DNA of 17,577 nucleotides from UBA11795 sp964652755 (GTDB lineage Bacteria > Chloroflexota > Dehalococcoidia > Lucifugimonadales > UBA826), in the NCBI GenBank assembly GCA_964652755.1, contig CAZZBP010000046.1, positions 1 through 17,577 of the forward strand. Direction: 5' to 3'. Shown one piece after another: positions 14,642 to 17,577 of this stretch; the stretch's first letter is position 1; each line of letters starts with the position of its first letter. The notes under the pieces are model-generated. The model worked only from the letters and a program-made list of their open reading frames with translations, did not search any database and had not been told where the DNA came from. Position numbers and translations under genes: made by a program.

Positions 14642-15349
14642 CTATGGATTCACGAAGGTCGGGTCTTTTTCGGTTTTGTCAGTTTCTGTTACCGCATCTA
14701 GCGATTCAAGATCGCTATCGTGCGCAGCTACGATCACAAGATCGCCGAACTCAAGTTTCATATTCAATTCAGGGTTTAGGGTCACTTTACGCTTTCTGCA
14801 AATAGCGAGAGGCGTCAGCCCGTAGCTATCTCTGTGGCTGGAAAAACCAAGTTCGTGAAGGGTTGTTCCTGAAAACCTATCCGGGACGCGAAACCGGCTA
14901 ATTCCGTAATTAGAGGTTAATTCTAAGTATTCTTCGACGCTAGTATTGAAAAAACTGTGCGCTAGTCTAGTTCCCATCTCCTCTTCTGGTTGAATTACCC
15001 GGTCAACGCCGATACGCCTGAGCGTATTGGCATGAAGCGAATCTCTAGCTCTGGCCACCACAAGTTTGACTCCCATTGTTTTAAGAAGCACTGAAGCCAT
15101 TACACTAGAAACGATATCTGTTCCAATAGCTACGATAGCAGCATCGTAATCAGGAACAGCAAGATCTCTGAGTGCATTTTCGTTAGTACAATCAGCTCCG
15201 ATCGCGTAAGTCACCCTTCCCAACACCGCTTGAACGCGGTCTTCGTCACGATCTATGGCAAGCACATCGTGCCCGAGGTTGTAAAGAGTCCTTGTAGTAC
15301 TAACACCAAATCTACCAAGGCCTATTACCGCAACCTGTTTCTTTTCCAT
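14642..15349 (-). CDS. TrkA/KtrA potassium uptake regulator (RCK_N + RCK_C)
   Basis: This cytoplasmic subunit gates the TrkH/KtrB channel. The RCK_N domain (1-120) has AVIGLGRFGVS with GLGRFG (10-15), acidic AIDRDEDRV (D33), GADCTNENAL and AIGTDIVSSV. The RCK_C domain (about 140-220) ends in FGDLVIVAAHDSDLESL. The 235-residue length is that of a single-RCK KtrA, not the double TrkA of Enterobacteria. GGGAG about 10 nt before ATG 15349 is the likely ribosome binding site. It follows the channel gene by 37 bp and is the only RCK protein here with both domains. Confidence 0.93.
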   Translation of the reverse strand: MEKKQVAVIGLGRFGVSTTRTLYNLGHDVLAIDRDEDRVQAVLGRVTYAIGADCTNENALRDLAVPDYDAAIVAIGTDIVSSVMASVLLKTMGVKLVVARARDSLHANTLRRIGVDRVIQPEEEMGTRLAHSFFNTSVEEYLELTSNYGISRFRVPDRFSGTTLHELGFSSHRDSYGLTPLAICRKRKVTLNPELNMKLEFGDLVIVAAHDSDLESLDAVTETDKTEKDPTFVNP

Positions 15350-15386
15350 ACGCTTAGTTCTCCCTGCCTATAAAAGAGAGACGAAT

Positions 15387-16820
15387 TTAACCAATTGTAA
15401 CCGTTTCAGTGGCATGACGATAAGAGTCATTATCCTGGTTAGGAACCATTTTAAGACCAATTAGTAAGGGTCCGATTCTCCCAGCCAGCATTGTTAGCGT
15501 CACAATTAATTGTCCCGCTATGTTTAATTCAGCAGTGGCACCAGTACTGAGACCAACTGTTCCAAAAGCTGAGACTGACTCGAATGCAAGGTCACGGACC
15601 AATACATGGCTATTGGTAAATGCAAGGGCCAAAGTACAAAAGAACGAAAATGCCAAGCACACTATTACTACCGCGTAAGACCTAGTGATTGTAAGCCTGT
15701 CAATCTCTCTGCCAAAAGCAGTCACCTGTGATTTTTCCTTAATGATCGAATAGATGCTAAGAACGACAATAAAAAAAGTAGTTACCTTTATTCCTCCTGC
15801 AACCGATGCCGTAGCTCCTCCAATGAACATCATAAGGGAAATAAACACATCAGTTGCAGGCCTTGCATAAGCATAATCAAAAGTGGAGAAACCCGCCGTC
15901 CTACCACTTATACCTTCAAAAACTGAAACAGTTATTTTGTTTACTATAGGGAGCTGTCCAAGGGTTTGTGGATTGGACCCTTCAGAAGTAAAAACAAATG
16001 TTGCGGCTACGGTTATCAGGATCCCAGTCATAAGAAGAACTATCTTTGAAACCAAGGAGTAAAGCCTGAACCTCCGTTTCGTTACTATGTCCAAAACAAC
16101 CCAGAAGCTCAATGTTCCCAAAACTATTAGGGTTCCCATAACTGTTAGTAAAAATACATCGCTTTGATGGGCTGCCAGGCCGGTTGGTTCTGGAAAAATT
16201 TCAAATCCTGCATTATTAAATCCAGATACTGTATGAAATAAGGACTGCCATGCAGCCATCCCTGGTTCATATTCGACTACCAATTTGGCAAATAGTGCAA
16301 GAAACCCAATTATCTGAATCGCCACAGCTGTCAGCACTATTGATACGCTTAAACGCTGAAGACCCCCTATCCGATCGGTGCTTAGAGTCTCACGTATGAG
16401 AAGCCTCTGGGAAATAGACACCCTTTGACCCAAAACAGCTAATAAGAAGGCCGCCAGTGACATGAATCCAAGGCCTCCAACGAACATAAGTAGAAGGATC
16501 ACACCATGACCTAAAGTGGTCCAATGGGTAGAGGTCTCAACCACTACCAGCCCAGTTACCGTCACTGCAGATGTCGCCGTGAAAAGAGCAGTAACAGGGT
16601 CTGAAAAACCAGGACTGTGATGAGAAAAAGGAGCAGACAGCAACACAGACCCAATAGCAATCAAGGTAATAAACGCCATCAAAATGAGTACCAGTGGGGA
16701 GGATAGAGACTCAGACCGTATCCTGCGTTCCGCAACTTCGAAAGTTACGGGCACTACTTCCCCAAGCCTGCGCTTCCTAACAAAAACGTCGGTAGCTTTT
16801 GATCTCCATGAATTATTCAT
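15387..16820 (-). CDS. TrkH/KtrB-type potassium channel subunit
   Basis: The 477-residue membrane protein carries K+ (with Na+ or H+) across the inner membrane. All four P-loop repeats are seen with their filter glycines: TSAVTVTGL (G90), GFNNAGFE (G205), GRTAGFST (G310) and FGTVGLSTG (G423). FIGGATASVAGGIKVTT (about 332-348) is the M2C gating segment and LAGRIGP (R449) the conserved final-helix arginine. About 40 polar residues precede the first helix. ATG 16820 is chosen; the frame opens at TTG 16823. The ribosome binding site is weak. It is the first gene of an operon with RCK, Usp, two RCK_N proteins and pheA. Confidence 0.95.
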   Translation of the reverse strand: MNNSWRSKATDVFVRKRRLGEVVPVTFEVAERRIRSESLSSPLVLILMAFITLIAIGSVLLSAPFSHHSPGFSDPVTALFTATSAVTVTGLVVVETSTHWTTLGHGVILLLMFVGGLGFMSLAAFLLAVLGQRVSISQRLLIRETLSTDRIGGLQRLSVSIVLTAVAIQIIGFLALFAKLVVEYEPGMAAWQSLFHTVSGFNNAGFEIFPEPTGLAAHQSDVFLLTVMGTLIVLGTLSFWVVLDIVTKRRFRLYSLVSKIVLLMTGILITVAATFVFTSEGSNPQTLGQLPIVNKITVSVFEGISGRTAGFSTFDYAYARPATDVFISLMMFIGGATASVAGGIKVTTFFIVVLSIYSIIKEKSQVTAFGREIDRLTITRSYAVVIVCLAFSFFCTLALAFTNSHVLVRDLAFESVSAFGTVGLSTGATAELNIAGQLIVTLTMLAGRIGPLLIGLKMVPNQDNDSYRHATETVTIG

Positions 16821-16890
16821 CAAATGATCCAGTCATGTCATAAAGCATTTATTTGGTGAATTCCGTTGTTGCTATTACGGATTCGTCCCC

Positions 16891-16935
16891 TGTGGAATTG
16901 TTTTTACTCTGTTTTGGATTCGGGCAAATTCCACA
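16891..16935. repeat. 9-bp inverted repeat in the potassium operon leader
   Basis: TGTGGAATT (16891-16899) and AATTCCACA (16927-16935) are perfect inverted copies separated by 27 nt. The right arm covers the predicted transcription start and the left arm lies about 35 nt into the leader. CGAATCC also occurs twice on the minus strand in this leader (around 16880 and 16920). The rest of 16821-17113 shows no further structure. Confidence 0.5.
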
Positions 16936-16937
16936 CA

Positions 16938-16966
16938 ATTATATCAAGAACCATCTATGGCATTAA
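16938..16966 (-). promoter_or_regulatory. extended -10 promoter of the potassium operon
   Basis: On the minus strand TTAATG (16966-16961), 17 nt and a perfect TATAAT (16943-16938) preceded by TG-A (16946-16944) make an extended -10 promoter, with a weak -35. The start would be near 16931, giving a leader of about 110 nt to ATG 16820. Confidence 0.6.
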
Positions 16967-17113
16967 GGCCAAATTCAGTAATTAACACAATAAACATCTA
17001 TGCATAAACTGCCCTCTAATATGCTTGTCTAAAACTACTTTTGAAAGGTTAAATTGGTCCTTGTCTATTGGTTTCCGTCCATTAATTCGCTTGTTATACG
17101 AGGGGTTTTCGAC

Positions 17114-17577
17114 TTGATAAAGCCAAAAAAGGGTGTCCATATCCCTCACATTCCCCGTCCTCCCCTTCCCCATCCTCACAATCCCCATCCTCACATTCCC
17201 CGTCCTCACATTCCCCGTCCTCACATTCCTAAACCACATGGATTCTTACCGCATATATTGGACCAATACATTCATTCAAAATGGGCTCATTACGTTTCCC
17301 AATGTGGTTTGGCATCGCTATCGCTAATATTAATCCTTATCATCGGGGACACCTTATTAAAAACAGCTATCGTGGTAGGGGTTGCATCATCTGCTTTCAC
17401 CATCTTTGTAATACCCGATAGTGTTGCGGCAACTCCACGAAAGGTTATAGGTGGTCACTTAGTCGCAGGGCTTATAGGCGCAGGGGTCTCCTATACCTTG
17501 CAAGCTCCGGTGTTAGAAATCTATGCGACAGAAACACGTTACTTAGTTGACATAGCAGCAGCACTTTCCGTGGGCAT
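17114..17577 (+). CDS. HPP-family integral membrane protein with proline/histidine repeat N-terminus (3' end outside window)
   Basis: A frame open from 17045 to the window end encodes an HPP-family protein; plant and cyanobacterial members carry nitrite, others are uncharacterised. Numbered from TTG 17114, residues 11-40 are six pentapeptides of the PHIPR type, then PHGFLPHILDQY, then membrane helices (about 61-82 with GLASLSLILILIIGDTLL, and 84-101 with TAIVVGVASSAFTIFVIP), the signature ATPRKVIGGHLVAG (106-119) and a third helix. The frame has no ATG before the repeats. TTG 17114 follows GAGGGG (17100-17105) by 8 nt; TTG 17054 after AAAGG is an alternative. A plus-strand ATG at 17238 is in another frame and stops at 17327. 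Confidence 0.8.
   Translation, partial: MIKPKKGVHIPHIPRPPLPHPHNPHPHIPRPHIPRPHIPKPHGFLPHILDQYIHSKWAHYVSQCGLASLSLILILIIGDTLLKTAIVVGVASSAFTIFVIPDSVAATPRKVIGGHLVAGLIGAGVSYTLQAPVLEIYATETRYLVDIAAALSVG
17144..17233 (+). repeat. tandem repeat, six 15-bp units, in frame with the HPP gene
   Basis: Six units of consensus CCTCACATTCCCCGT lie head to tail at 17144, 17159, 17174, 17189, 17204 and 17219. Units 1, 4 and 5 are identical; 2 and 3 are diverged, and unit 6 changes in its last bases (CCTAAA). Because 15 is a multiple of three, copy-number change keeps the HPP frame and adds or removes one PHIPR pentapeptide. Confidence 0.9.

Noticed and set aside
17144..17233. CRISPR array or iterated operator
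   Set aside because: Units are 15 bp with no spacers, and they read in frame as part of the HPP protein.
16982..17239. 85-residue minus-strand frame with NVRTG repeats
   Set aside because: The repeats are the complement of the PHIPR array; the plus-strand frame continues into a real HPP domain, while this one continues into nothing recognisable.
17281..17330. Frameshift in the HPP gene (frame from ATG 17281 giving MGSLRFPMWFGIAIA)
   Set aside because: The frame that carries the HPP signature is open upstream through 17045 and gives a sensible sequence (KWAHYVSQCGLASL), so no frameshift is needed.

Overview
The window is a bacterial chromosomal segment of roughly 57-60% AT with compact gene spacing and frequent AGGAG-type ribosome binding sites. 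It contains two 10-N runs (5864-5873 and 10460-10469), so it is a scaffold and probably comes from a metagenome-assembled or single-cell genome. The rpmB / fakA-like / recG neighbourhood, a mitochondrial-type aconitase, a 7Fe ferredoxin and the YtxG/YtxH-like pair would fit a marine Chloroflexota bacterium of the SAR202 / Dehalococcoidia type. That placement is inference; no marker search was possible.

Layout. 1-53 is the 3' part of an initiator tRNA-Met. 101-265 (minus) is a 54-residue SEC-C zinc-binding protein with its own promoter. 536-1804 encodes a class III (CaiB/BaiF) CoA-transferase. 1841-2298 is a complete unit of sigma70-like promoter, 7Fe ferredoxin gene and hairpin terminator. 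2332-4608 is a mitochondrial-type aconitase interrupted by one in-frame TAA at 3478-3480. On the minus strand, 7226-4664 is RecG helicase, broken by an N-gap whose two sides encode different versions of the same stretch of RecG, followed upstream by a FakA-like DAK2 protein (9014-7293). rpmB (L28) is divergent at 9194-9385.

From 9464 a promoter drives a dihydrodipicolinate-synthase-superfamily aldolase (broken by the second gap) and then an MfnB-type furan-phosphate synthase fused to a C-terminal TusA-like domain. Two small membrane-associated proteins (YtxG/DUF948-like and YtxH) follow.

From 16820 down to 12380 (minus) lies a potassium-uptake operon: TrkH/KtrB channel, a full-length RCK subunit, a UspA protein, two RCK_N-only proteins, and prephenate dehydratase as last gene. 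It is preceded by an extended -10 promoter and a long inverted repeat in its leader. The window ends inside an HPP-family membrane protein on the plus strand, whose N-terminus is built from six 15-bp tandem repeats encoding PHIPR-like pentapeptides.

The most unusual items are the MfnB-TusA fusion beside a non-canonical aldolase, the triple-RCK plus Usp potassium operon, the in-frame pentapeptide repeat of the HPP protein, and two probable assembly or mutation artefacts (chimeric recG join, aconitase nonsense codon). I see no mobile elements, CRISPR arrays or phage genes.
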